Below, piece after piece: positions 1 through 9,266 of a DNA stretch of 64,000 nucleotides. The translations under genes and the position numbers were made by a program. Source of the stretch: Romanomermis culicivorax (Eukaryota; Nematoda; Enoplea; Mermithida; Mermithidae); NCBI GenBank assembly GCA_963922205.1, contig CAWUHX010000092.1, positions 434,001-498,000 of the forward strand, given 5' to 3'. The notes beneath the pieces are model-generated. The model had not been told where the DNA came from. It ran no database searches and saw only the letters and a list, made by a program, of their open reading frames with translations. Position 1 is the stretch's first letter; every line of letters starts with the position of its first letter.

Positions 1-29
1 TGGATAGTAGTAATAGTACGCATTCAGGA

Positions 30-308
30 ATGTCTTGCATTAGCGTTTGGGAGTTTTTTGGAAAATGTCTACCTCGAAACGAAGTGGTTTTCTTCAGTCA
101 GGTCATACTAATATACATTGTAGTCATTACAGCTATAATAAATTTATCTCTCTACAATAATAATACACAATTGTGGGTTGGCCTTTTGTGCACTTGTATA
201 GGATATTTATTACCTAGCCCTGTACCGACAGTATTACAGTCATCTAATTCATTGAAGACCGTACCTACAGCAACAACAAACAACATTATAAATAATGACA
301 ACCTTTGA
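30..308 (+). CDS. Small membrane protein of the Polinton/adintovirus-like capsid cassette
   Basis: A 92-residue protein. Residues about 22-40 form a strongly hydrophobic helix and a second hydrophobic stretch lies near residues 47-64, so it is probably a two-pass membrane protein with a Ser/Thr/Asn-rich tail. Its stop overlaps the start of the next gene by 14 bases, in another frame, as expected in a compact viral gene cluster. From memory of such clusters, a short membrane protein of this kind often lies just before the penton-like gene in Polinton-type elements of invertebrates; its function is unknown to me. The start is the first ATG after the window edge, and the true start could lie further left. 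Tight coupling to the capsid genes is the main reason to believe in it. Confidence 0.55.
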   Translation: MSCISVWEFFGKCLPRNEVVFFSQVILIYIVVITAIINLSLYNNNTQLWVGLLCTCIGYLLPSPVPTVLQSSNSLKTVPTATTNNIINNDNL

Positions 309-903
309 AGATCAATTTTATATCACATTACCTAGTAATAGCGAAAATGGAAACAAGCCCTCAGATTTTTCAGCCCATCTACCTTACCATTTAAAACTAG
401 ATGGAAACTGGGAGGTAGGGCTAAGTGAAATAATATATCCCTATAGTTGGGCTACATTTACCAATCATGGTGGAGATAATGTAATAACGTTAATTATGGA
501 TGGTGTTGGAAATAAGGTCAAAAAAATTAAAGTAATAGTTTTTGAAAAACATTACTTTACCGTATCTGAATTAATTGAAGAGTTGAATGCAAAAATTGGA
601 GCAGCTATTGCTGGAACTAACATTGAAATCATGTTTTCATACGATGAACATGGTAGAGGATTAGTTAATTTGAAAATAAAAAGTGGTACAATCTTACGTA
701 AAATCGATATAAGCAAGCGGTTAATGGAACTTCTCGGATTTAGCCCTACCAATACTGCTGCCTATGCAACAGCTGATGATTTTTTAAATAGAGCTGTGAA
801 TATTAACTTATATACTGTTGGAGAGAAACCTCCAAAAAATTCTAGCACACATATTCCACCATCCAAAGCTGTTTTTCTTGCCGAGCCTGGAACTAATCAT
901 TAA
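295..903 (+). CDS. Penton-like (single jelly-roll) capsid protein, N-terminal part
   Basis: A 202-residue frame beginning MTTFEDQFYITLPSNSE. The opening, with a phrase FYITLPSNS followed by a segment ending WEVGLSEIIYPYSW, is the hallmark I associate with the minor or penton-like capsid protein of metazoan Polinton/adintovirus-like elements. The product would be a vertex or minor capsid component of a virion. It starts inside the end of the upstream membrane-protein gene. The frame ends in TAA at 901-903, but the same frame resumes at once (907-1212) with the rest of the family-like sequence, so this is very probably one gene of about 305 codons with a nonsense mutation, or an unusual two-part gene. 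Assignment to the capsid family is from recognition; the penton role is inferred. Confidence 0.65.
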   Translation: MTTFEDQFYITLPSNSENGNKPSDFSAHLPYHLKLDGNWEVGLSEIIYPYSWATFTNHGGDNVITLIMDGVGNKVKKIKVIVFEKHYFTVSELIEELNAKIGAAIAGTNIEIMFSYDEHGRGLVNLKIKSGTILRKIDISKRLMELLGFSPTNTAAYATADDFLNRAVNINLYTVGEKPPKNSSTHIPPSKAVFLAEPGTNH

Positions 904-906
904 TAC

Positions 907-1212
907 ATGTTAGGAATTCAACCACCAAATTTGAATGATTTACAAAGTTTTTATGTTTACTGTAATATTATTGAAAATCAGATTGTTGGAAATACTTTAG
1001 CACCGCTTTTACGTATAGTAAATGTTCAGGGAAAATACAAAGATAATGTGAGTCGATTATATGAAACACCTCACTATATACCCATTCAATTAAAAGAAAT
1101 TACAGTACTCGAAATTAATATAAAAAACAGTATGAATGAGCTTATACCCTTTCAGTTTGGGAATGTTATAGTTAAATTACATTTCCGGGGACGTACTCCT
1201 TTATTCCTATAA
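907..1212 (+). CDS. Penton-like capsid protein, C-terminal part (same frame, after an in-frame TAA)
   Basis: A 101-residue frame in exactly the same phase as 295-903, separated only by TAA and one codon. It carries conserved-looking phrases such as YVYCNIIENQIVGNTLAPLL, the acidic-basic run KEITVLEINIK and a closing FGNVIVKLHFRGR. These belong together with the upstream frame as one capsid protein in the families I know. The start codon at 907 may therefore not be a real start. After the stop, 1213-1343 holds no further gene and leads into the basic core-like gene. Confidence 0.6.
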   Translation: MLGIQPPNLNDLQSFYVYCNIIENQIVGNTLAPLLRIVNVQGKYKDNVSRLYETPHYIPIQLKEITVLEINIKNSMNELIPFQFGNVIVKLHFRGRTPLFL

Positions 1213-1343
1213 TCATAGTATCAAATTTTTATTTATTCATTCATTCATTTGCATTTGGACACATTGTCATCAGGTTGAATTTTTGCAAACGCTCTTAATT
1301 AATTAATTCATTTAGTTGTTCCTTTTGATTTTCGAAGCAAAAT

Positions 1344-1880
1344 ATGCATACCGTATTTATCCCTGAAACCGTTGATTACTGGATCAAAATTTATCAACAC
1401 AGCATTCAAGATAATCAATTTCAGTTAGGTGGTACCTTAGAAGGTTTCCGAGCAGCATACCCGTATTATTATAGACATCAAGGAGCTGGAGTTGGTAATT
1501 TTTTCAAGAGTTTGTGGCCTCTAGCTATGCCTTTGTTAAAATCTGCAGGAAAGCATGCACTTGCTGCAGGTTCCAAAATTGCAGGCGATGTGGTAGAAGA
1601 TCGTTCTTTTAAAGAAAGTGTTGCTGAGCATGGACGAAATACAGCTGGCAACTTATTACACGAAACGGGTGAACGCATTCATAAAGGAAAAGGTTTAGGG
1701 AAGCGTAAACATATAAATTCTACGATACATATAAAAAGCAATAAAAAGTTAAATGATGGTCGTCGTCAACAGCATCAGCATCAAAAACAACATAAACGTA
1801 AACATCTGAAACCACGTTCCTCATTCTTAAAAAAGACTCCACATAGAGTAGTTGGTTTCAAGGATATCTATTCAAAATGA
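1344..1880 (+). CDS. Basic core/minor capsid-like protein (adenovirus pX/pVI-type)
   Basis: A 178-residue protein. After about 45 residues it has a Gly-rich amphipathic segment (GAGVGNFFKSLWPLAMPLL) followed by an Ala/Gly-rich helix, and from about residue 110 it becomes very basic with Lys/Arg/His/Gln-rich runs. That layout matches the small DNA-binding or membrane-active minor proteins found beside capsid genes in adenoviruses and Polinton-type elements. It would bind the packaged DNA or the inner capsid face. The stop TGA overlaps the ATG of the major capsid gene (ATGA, 1877-1880), typical of tightly packed viral genes. The fold assignment is inference from composition and context. Confidence 0.6.
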   Translation: MHTVFIPETVDYWIKIYQHSIQDNQFQLGGTLEGFRAAYPYYYRHQGAGVGNFFKSLWPLAMPLLKSAGKHALAAGSKIAGDVVEDRSFKESVAEHGRNTAGNLLHETGERIHKGKGLGKRKHINSTIHIKSNKKLNDGRRQQHQHQKQHKRKHLKPRSSFLKKTPHRVVGFKDIYSK

Positions 1881-2241
1881 GTAAATTTATTGATGCTGCG
1901 TCGTCTCCTAGTAGTAAAATGGAGTTAGATTTATTTACCATACCTCCAACACAAGTTGCTATTCGTAGAAGTTTTTGGTCTGAAATTCAGCTACAAAATC
2001 CTTGTACTAATGAAGGACCTTACGAGTTTGTTATTTCACCTGATTCATATATGCTGGACTTATCAAAAAATTTTATATATTTTACTATTCGAATTACGAA
2101 AGCTAATGGCACTGCTTGCACATTAACAGCAGATGCCAACAACAATCTCAATGGTAACATTGTGGGGCCAATTAATTTGATCGGCAAAACATTTTTTAAA
2201 CAGATCAAAATGTACTTAAATGGAAAATTAATATCTGACAG
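1877..2241 (+). CDS. F54H12.2-like major capsid protein, exon 1
   Basis: First 121 complete codons plus two bases of the double-jelly-roll-type major capsid protein found in Polinton/adintovirus-like elements and related to C. elegans F54H12.2. The signature DLFTIPPTQVAI lies near residues 18-29, followed by YEFVISPDSYMLDLS and the segment FKQIKMYLNGKLISD. The coding sequence ends at ACAG followed by GTAAGT, a strong splice donor; if unspliced it stops at 2245. The phase at the donor matches the frame that resumes after the AG at 2300-2301. It overlaps the upstream basic protein by four bases. Confidence 0.72.
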
Positions 2242-2301
2242 GTAAGTTTTATAATTAAATGTATGTTCACGTTTTTTAATTTTAACATTTTAACATTTTA
2301 G
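2242..2301 (+). other. 60-nt spliceosomal intron in the major capsid gene
   Basis: Starts GTAAGTTTTA and ends TTTTAACATTTTAG, AT-rich, with stops in frame. Removing it keeps the conserved reading frame across the junction without any extra or missing codon. The length is close to the 50-nt intron in the zinc-finger-like gene at 42.7 kb. Confidence 0.75.
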
Positions 2302-2842
2302 TGGGGATAGATATGCTTACAGATCTTATTTGGAAACAGAATTGAACTATGGTCCTGATGCTAAGTCGACACATGTTGCAGCTGCTGGTTATGCTTTTGA
2401 AAATGGTGATGTTCTTGATATAAAGAAAAACAAGGGTGCTTTGGAAAGATTTCAGATGTTCAAAAACAGTGCAGTTGTTGAATTAATGGCTCCTATACAT
2501 GCTGATCTATTTATGCAAGAACGTTTTCTATTGAATCAATGTACTTTGAAAATTGATTTATACAGACATAGAGATGATTTTTGCTTGCAAAAATTTATAT
2601 CTACTGACAACGAAGCTTATAAAATCGAGGTTAAAAGCATGTCTTTATTTATTAAAAAAGTTGAAGTTGCGGATAATATCAATCTAGCTATTGAATCCAT
2701 GTTACAAAATACAGCTGCAAAATACCCTATTCATCGATGTCATGTTACAAGTCTATACATAACAACTAGTCCTCGCTCAGGCTCCTCTGAACTCATTGTT
2801 CACAGGTCCTTTACCTCGTCATCTTGTTGTGGCGCTCGTTGA
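2302..2842 (+). CDS. F54H12.2-like major capsid protein, exon 2 (middle part, frameshifted near its end)
   Basis: Continues the capsid protein from the splice acceptor, with YAYRSYLETELNYG and the region FKNSAVVELMAPIHADLFMQ. The family-like sequence holds in this frame to about 2800. From about 2803 to 2905 the family-like sequence (for example the phrase HLVVALVDGAA) runs in the next frame, so the last dozen residues of this frame before the stop at 2842 are out-of-frame noise. One small indel near 2800 explains it. The gene is therefore a pseudogene, unless this is an assembly error. Confidence 0.68.
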
Positions 2843-3276
2843 TGGTGCGGCTGCTAGGGGTGATTATTATCAAAGCCCCTTCAACTTTAAGCATTTCGGA
2901 ATTAAATGAAATTAAAATAACAAGCGGTACCACAACATTACCTACAACGCCTTATATGTTAAATTTTAAAGAAAACAAATATTTGCGCACTTTTATACAA
3001 TTATTTGAGGGTGTAGGAATTGGTACAGATAACAAGGGCAATGAAATTACTCGAAATTCTTTTACAATGCATAACACGCTTTTTGTTTTTGATTTGACTC
3101 CTTGCGGTATGGATGGTAATTTTTTGGAACTTGTATGTGAAGGAACCACCAGTTTACAGATGAATTTTGGAGAGGATATACCAGATGGTGGTATCGAAGC
3201 ACTTATATACACAGAATTTGACTCTCTCGTAATGATTGATAAAAATCGTGAAACCTTTACAGATTATAGTATTTAA
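2824..3276 (+). pseudogene. F54H12.2-like major capsid protein, C-terminal part (second frameshift)
   Basis: The C-terminal third of the capsid protein. Family-like sequence starts near 2905 and includes LRTFIQLFEGVGIG, LFVFDLTPCGM, and a closing block with EALIYTEFDSLVMIDKNRE. The first 25 or so residues of this frame are not family-like, since the capsid frame there is the one used between about 2803 and 2905. So a second indel lies near 2905. The stop at 3276 looks like the natural end. Nothing else of the element (polymerase, ATPase, protease, integrase) is visible to the right. Confidence 0.66.
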
Positions 3277-4117
3277 ATGTGCTATATATTTATATGTACA
3301 TTTCATTTTTTTAATAATAATAAAAATCACTTATAGTTGTTGTTTATACAACCCTTCTCATTAGCTATTGTTTAGAAATATTCTTTTAATTTATCCCTAA
3401 TTATAAATGAACTTCCTTTTATTACTCCTTCTTTCCTTTATTTCTCCTTTAGTTCTACAGTACTATGTAATTATCTTGCACATTCTTTTTACCCTAAGAC
3501 CTGTAGAAAGCTATATAATACAACAGATCTCAATAGGAGCACCACTATACTTTATGCAATTTTGTACATATTCTCTACATATTGCTCACTCATACATCTC
3601 TAATTATCTGACTACAGTAAACCCTTTTTCATATCCCAAAAGTTGATGCGCACACACACACCCACACTGTAGAACTCTAAAGAAACTACCTCTACTATTA
3701 AACGCAATAAAATAAAAATTTTATTAATTTTAATTTAATTTAATTTATTATTTTAAAACAAAATAGAATACAATATACATATATACAAAATTTAAAACAA
3801 AATAAAATAATAAATATACATATATACAAATTTTACCTAAAAATAAAAACATTAAGTTTTAAAAATTTTGCAAAAATTTTTACTTACATAGATACTATAT
3901 ACATTAAACATCCTCCGCCGCTGCTGCCGCAGACCTCGCTAAAGGTTTCAGGCGTATGCACTAAAATTTTTACAAAATTTAAAAACTATTTTAGTTAAAC
4001 AAAAACTTTTACTCTAATATATTATTTTAACTGCTAAGTAATAGGTACAAAATCTATCAACAGTCTTTATTTTATCATAAATTTTTATCGTATAAAATTG
4101 TGTAAATAATTGAAAGC
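3277..4117. other. AT-rich intergenic DNA downstream of the capsid genes
   Basis: Very AT-rich with simple runs and a short CA run at 3649-3666. A small GC-rich island at about 3910-3955 reads on the minus strand as the end of an Ala-rich peptide after a possible splice acceptor, but it is too short to call. The hydrophobic frame at 3407-3646 is low complexity and not supported. Confidence 0.4.
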
Positions 4118-4141
4118 TTCTAGAATATTCTAGAAATGTTC
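4118..4141. promoter_or_regulatory. Heat-shock element
   Basis: TTC-TA-GAA-TA-TTC-TA-GAA-ATG-TTC: four perfectly phased alternating TTC/GAA units with 2-bp spacers and a fifth shifted by one base, matching the binding site of the HSF trimer. It lies between the capsid cassette and the minus-strand gene at 4.35-4.67 kb. Which gene it serves is not shown. Confidence 0.55.
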
Positions 4142-4344
4142 TTTGGTAAGTTTTAGACAAGTCAGCTATATACTATACATTAATATACATGAATTAAAAA
4201 GCTGTAACATTCTGCGGTTAGTACAATTTAACCTATACATATTTATCTTGAAATATTGTAGTAAAAGCTTACAACAATTTTTACTCTCATTAGCTATAAG
4301 ATTTATATATCTAAGACATGTTTTAACTATAACATCAGAGCTTA

Positions 4345-4674
4345 CTAGAAGCGCGGTAGCACCAGCCCTATCCTCTCCTCGTCGTTACAATCATGGGCAT
4401 TTCCCCATTCAGCCCTCGCACCCAGGGTGAGGATGTTCAACAGGTGCGAGGCTAGGTGATCATTGGTCAGCGAAGGGTTTTCGAACATCCGGCATAGACG
4501 TTTCATAAAACCCCAAAAGGGTTTCTGTCTAGGGAGATATTCAACCCCTCGCTGGCTTTTCCACCAGATCTTGAACTCGGCCGATGCCTCCTCCCAAAAG
4601 ACAGACGCCCACACGTCGATGTTGGTCATTGTTAAAAATGGCTCTAAATTAATAATAATATTATAAAATAGCAT
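4345..4674 (-). CDS. Unrecognised small Trp/Phe-rich protein
   Basis: The frame spans 109 codons; the likely start is the internal ATG opening MTNIDVWASVFWEEAS (at about 4629), giving about 94 residues. The sequence has normal complexity (Trp, Arg, Leu and charged residues well mixed, phrase FWGFMKRLCRMFENPSLTND) and is clearly more GC-rich than its AT-rich surroundings, which argues for real coding. Just upstream on the same strand there is a TATAAATA box at about 4841-4848. A GTAAGC splice-donor-like sequence lies right at the stop (about 4340). I do not recognise the family. It could be an accessory gene of the virus-like element to the left, or a host gene fragment. Confidence 0.45.
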   Translation of the reverse strand: MLFYNIIINLEPFLTMTNIDVWASVFWEEASAEFKIWWKSQRGVEYLPRQKPFWGFMKRLCRMFENPSLTNDHLASHLLNILTLGARAEWGNAHDCNDEERIGLVLPRF

Positions 4675-4840
4675 CCATATTAATTTTTAAATCAAAATAT
4701 TTGTAAAATCAGCGTAGCGTAAGCCTCGTAGGCGGCTCTTAACGCCGAAATGATCCTTAGGAATATGACCTCCATCGATATTGTCTTTGGTTTCAAACAG
4801 GTACAAAAATAAGAATGATTCTTCTTCTTCTATTTTTTCT

Positions 4841-4848
4841 ATTTATAC
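4841..4848 (-). promoter_or_regulatory. TATA box (candidate)
   Basis: TATAAAT on the minus strand about 210 bases before the ATG of the small minus-strand gene. Between them lies a 27-codon frame starting at about 4778 (MEVIFLRIIS...) that is also relatively GC-rich. Promoter activity is inferred from the motif alone. Confidence 0.25.
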
Positions 4849-5329
4849 CTCTTTAGCCTCATTAAACTTTTTCCGGTTTTTCTGCTTTTTTGGTTAAATC
4901 TTTTCAGTTTTTCTTTGAAGGTTCTCAGCTCTAGGTTATTCTAGAAAACTATCAAAATAACAATAGTCACCACCTTAATTATTTTGGTAAAGCATCTCTT
5001 GCTACCGTGTTTTATAGAACCTTTGACCTTTTCTAGCATTTCTAATTGGTTTTACGATCTAAATGGCTTCAGCTGTCTAACCTTTCTATGTTTGCTCTGG
5101 AAAACACTCTGTATACAAAATCGTATCTACCTGCATAAATCATTATGCAATATAATGTATCAATTTTCTATATGCAGAGTAACGTTCATGTATGGCTACC
5201 CTTGATGATTTAGTAGACCTTTAACCTCCTAGTACAATTTTATATATATATACATCTTGTGTTTTCTTTTTTCTTTCTTTTCTTTTCTTTTCTTCAAATA
5301 TTTTTGTAGTATCAATTACGTTTTTTACA
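4849..5329. other. Non-coding AT-rich DNA
   Basis: Nothing supportable; pyrimidine-rich runs (TTTTCTTTTCTTTTC near 5270-5290) lead into the tandem repeat. Confidence 0.3.
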
Positions 5330-6990
5330 TCTAGAATATTTTTGCATCTCAAGTGCTCACTTTTCTACATGCGCTTTATGTCTGACTCACTTGGGTCGTT
5401 TTTCTATAAAAGAATTTGGTCATTTACGACCTTATAAGTATAAACCCGTAGGAATAATGTTTCAAGTTTTATAGACTCTTAGAGTTTTTATATGTGGAAT
5501 TGAGCATTCTGATCTAAAAGACCATTCTAATTTGGACGATTGTTCAGTATGCAGGGCTTCCAATTAGCTATTCTGTTAACCTGCAGATGGCGCACCTCTT
5601 ATATTGGAGCCTGAGGGTGCTTTTTTTGAAAGACTTTCTCTGTGGGTGGGAGGAGTCATTTTTATAAATGATTTCTTTCTTTCTTTTTTGTTTTCCATTT
5701 TTTGATCACATTATCATTATTATTTTTGTATTTAGACTACAGTATTTTTGCAATAAACAAAAATAATACAGTGTTTCAAAAGTTTTATAATAAACTAGAA
5801 TGCTGCATCGAATTAAAAATTTTTTCTTTTTGATATGTAAAGATTTTTCAACTCTTCAAATTTTCTACATGCTTTTTACGACCAACTCGTTCTGGTCATT
5901 TTTCTATAAAAGACCTTATTTGTCTACATGCTTTTTATGACCAGCTTGCTCTGGTCATTTTTTATAAAAGACCTTCTTGGTCATTTTTGGCAGACAATCA
6001 AACTTTATACGCATGCACCCATAAGGATAATGTTTCATCGCGTATTGACTCTCAAGATTTTACTCATTAAACAGACCATTACTGACCAATTTGACTGTTC
6101 TAACATTTATTGACTTGAACGATTGTTCAGGAATGGGACCTCCGAACATATTTACGCCTGCAGGTGGCGCCTTTTTGTCAAAGGGGGTCCGGGGGCGCAA
6201 ATTTTTGAAAGGCTTCCTCTGCCCAGAGGGGAAGCCGTTTTTACACACAATCTCTTTTTATTTCTTTTCCATTTTTTGTTCATTTTAGTTTTCCTTTTTC
6301 CATTTTCTGTTCATCATCAATTTTCCTTTTCCACCTATAGTAACACATATTACCATAATTCCACTATTACCGTAATTCTACTATTACGGTAACTTTAGAA
6401 TTTGTATCCTTTACCATACATCAACTCACCAAATTTTCTACACGCTTTTTATGACCAACTTGTTCTGGTCATTTTTCTATAAAAGACCTTATTTGTCTAC
6501 ATGCTTTTTATGACCAGCTCGCTCTGGTCATTTTTTATAAAAGACCTTCTTGGTCATTTTTGGCAGACAATCAAACTTTATACGCATGCACCCATAAGGA
6601 TAATGTTTAATCACGTATTGACTCTCTCGAGATTTTACTCATTAAACAGACCATTACTGACCAATTTGACCTTTCTGACATTTATTGACTTGAACGATTG
6701 TTCAGGAATGGGACCTCCGAACATATTTACACCTGCAGGTGGCCCACTTTTGTCAAAGGGGGTCCGGGGCCCAAATTTTTGAAAGGCTTCCTCTGCCCAG
6801 GGGGGAAGCCGTTTTTATACACAATCTCTTTTTATTTCTTTTCAATTTTTTGTTCACTTTAGTTTTCCTTTTTCCATTTTCCATTCATCATCAAATTTCC
6901 TTTTCCACCTACAGTAATACACCTATTACCATAATTCCACTATTACCATAATCAAAAAATTACCATAATTCCACTATTACGGTAACTCTA
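5330..6990. repeat. Tandem repeat, 573-bp unit (two good copies and one diverged copy)
   Basis: The units at about 5860-6432 and 6433-6985 are nearly identical (TGTCTACATG recurs at 5921 and 6494, offset 573). Each contains CTATAAAAGACC twice, a GGTCATTTT...ATAAAAGACC hairpin, ACCTGCAGGTGGC, and a GC-rich block GGGGGTCCGGGG..., ending in a CCATTTTCC/ATTACCATAATTCC tail. A third, clearly diverged unit lies at about 5340-5700 (ATGCGCTTTATG, ACGATTGTTCAG, CTGCAGATGGCGC). Short reading frames inside are copies of each other caused by the repeat and are not genes. Confidence 0.8.
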
Positions 6991-7206
6991 GAACCTGTAT
7001 GCTTAACCATATGACCTATAAAATGACGAAAAAATTGACTGAATATGCTTACCATATGACCTATAAATCGACCAAAAATGACAAATTATAGGTCATACAC
7101 AAAAGATAGGGGTATCCTTAACCATATGACCTATACCAGCTGGCCTTACAACTCAGACACATTTTTTATGTATTCAAGACATAGTTTTTGATGATTCCCT
7201 AAGCCT
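6991..7206. other. Short direct repeats CCATATGACCTATA
   Basis: The 14-mer CCATATGACCTATA occurs three times at about 7009, 7052 and 7122. No gene. The end of this stretch (GCCT at 7203-7206) is one copy of the LTR element's target duplication. Confidence 0.45.
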
Positions 7207-7640
7207 TGTCATGGTCTGTGACAAAGGTTCTTTCTAGTGAATACTAGCCTCGAGCAGAAACACAAAAGTACCCAGTACTTAGCTTATAGCAACCCTGTTG
7301 CTATAGTCGAACAAAACTTACTAGTGATAAATAGTTTATTTGGGGTGTAGAATATAACTAAAACTAAGAACTAAAAACTAAAACCAAGAAGAACCAACAT
7401 GAACCCAAAACTAATATTTCCTAATTACAAATGAATTGGCTATTTATACACGAGTCAAAAGAAAGATAAAAATGTTAGCTGTAAACTCGTGGTCAAACAT
7501 TGTGGGTCATTACTGATAAGAAGTGGTCAAAATATTTATGAAAATGAAACTGGACTTTGGAAGCTTAATTTTGCATCAACAAATAGTAATAGTTATCTGA
7601 TTATCATAAGAATCAATAATAACTTGCATTGCACTTGACA
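7207..7640 (-). repeat. 3' LTR
   Basis: 434 bp, starting TGTCA and ending TTGACA on the + strand. It aligns end to end with 16060-16493. It contains AATAAA-like AT-rich stretches and ends next to the polypurine tract. Confidence 0.9.
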
Positions 7641-7651
7641 CGTCCTCCTTT
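7641..7651 (-). other. Polypurine tract
   Basis: AAAGGAGGACG on the minus strand directly before the 3' LTR, the expected primer site for plus-strand DNA synthesis. Confidence 0.6.
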
Positions 7652-8006
7652 AGCTTCAAACGCCTTCGTTTGACAGTATCTTCATCCAAATTATCGTTTC
7701 CAGGGTATTGGATGTATCGTAGCATCTTCATCTTGGCTGTTGATCCATGGGTTGCTTGTTGTGTTGATAGTTAATCAGTTTCTTTATTCTCATTGATCAT
7801 TGGCATCCATTTGTCCGATTGTGATGTTTCGACATTGTGGGCATGGAATTACTTTGAAGGATTGACTTGAATTGTTTCAATAACTTTCAAATTGTCACAC
7901 AATTAAATCACAATGTTCGGATATTTCACACTGATTATCTTGTATGGTCCAACATAAACAGACATCAATTTCTTGATCAACCCTTTTCAGACAATTTCTG
8001 ATTCTT

Positions 8007-8969
8007 TTAAGTCAGATCACCTATTCTGTAGTCAACATCATCAGCACTCTTTTCAAACTGAGACTTATACTGTGTCTGTGATTCACTAATTTTGTTTTGA
8101 ACCACAGTCAATGCATTCGTGAAGTGCTTCTTCACTTCCTGATCATATCTTTCCAAATCCATCAAATACATAGATTGACTGTTATTTAGAGTACTGTCAA
8201 TTGGCAATAATGACTGTCTTCCATACACTTATTCAAATGGGCTATAGCCTGTACTTTCATTAACATGAATATTTGTTGCTAACTTAGCATATGGTGCATG
8301 TTTATCCCAATCAATCTGATTACTATCAACTTTCATTCTCAGATATGTGATAAAAATATGATTTTCTCTTTCAACTTCGCCATTGGCTATTGGATGATAT
8401 GCTGTAGTGTGCACTTTCTTAGTGCCGAAGAGTTTAGTCACTTCAGCCATCAAATTTGACACAAAGTCTGATCCCCAATCAGATTGCAAAATTTGTGGGG
8501 CTCCCTGCCTGCAAACAATTTCATTAACAAATAAATGAGCAATAGTGTTGGCTGTAATGTCCAAAGTTACAAAAGCTTCAATATACTTTGTGAAATAGTC
8601 TATGAACACCACTATAAATCGACTTCCAGCGTCTGTTGGCGGAAATGGTCCAACACAATCAACTCCCAATTGCTCAAAAGGTCCAGACATTGAAATAGGC
8701 TTCAACAAAGCCACAATTTTCTTCCTTGTCAGTTTATTCATTTGGCAAAGCTTACAGATTTTACAATACCGTATCACATCTTGTCTCATATTTGACCAAT
8801 GATATTTCTGTGAAATTAGTCCCAAGGTTTTCTTGCCACTATAATGACCACCAAATTCATCATCATGATGAGTGCTAATAATCAATTTCTGTAGTGCACC
8901 AGCAATTACTAGTCTGTTCAACACATTCTTAACAATATACAAATGTGAATCTCTGACTACATAATTCAA
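8007..8969 (-). pseudogene. Retrotransposon integrase
   Basis: The integrase domain of the Ty3/gypsy polyprotein. A His-His-Cys-Cys zinc module opens it (HHDDEFGGHYSG ... CKICKLC), followed by the catalytic core: first Asp in QLGVDCVGPFPP, second Asp in QSDWGSDF, and Glu in ANGEVEREN. The core therefore keeps D,D,E. The frame meets an in-frame TAA between 8229 and 8228 and then continues in phase for 73 residues (YGRQSLLP..., coiled and charged) to 8007, the usual C-terminal extension. It would join the cDNA into the chromosome. This copy is broken by that stop, and 8970-9266 links it to RNase H only in decayed form. Confidence 0.88.
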
Positions 8970-9266
8970 ATCTTGTTGACCAGCTTTTATTTGATCAAAG
9001 TCAATGTTGGATCCTGTTTTTTTAGCAAGCCTACATCAATAGGATCCAACGTAATCTATTCATATAACCATGATCATTACGATTAATCAAGGAGTTTGTT
9101 TCAATATCAAAATATTTGTTCTCATCTGCATTCAGTAATCGTGACAAACAATCAGCATTTCTATTTGCCATATCTTTCCTTGGATTTATAACAAGTTTCA
9201 CATCAGCCAAAGCTAAACCCCAACGTGCAATTCATGGTAATGGATTCGATTTCTGCAACACTGATT

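Noticed and set aside
3407..3646. Hydrophobic 79-codon frame after the capsid genes
   Set aside because: Low-complexity AT-rich codons, no conservation signal, no promoter.
5928..6951. Several frames of 60-93 codons with similar sequences
   Set aside because: They repeat because the DNA is a tandem repeat; codon use and stops do not fit a gene.
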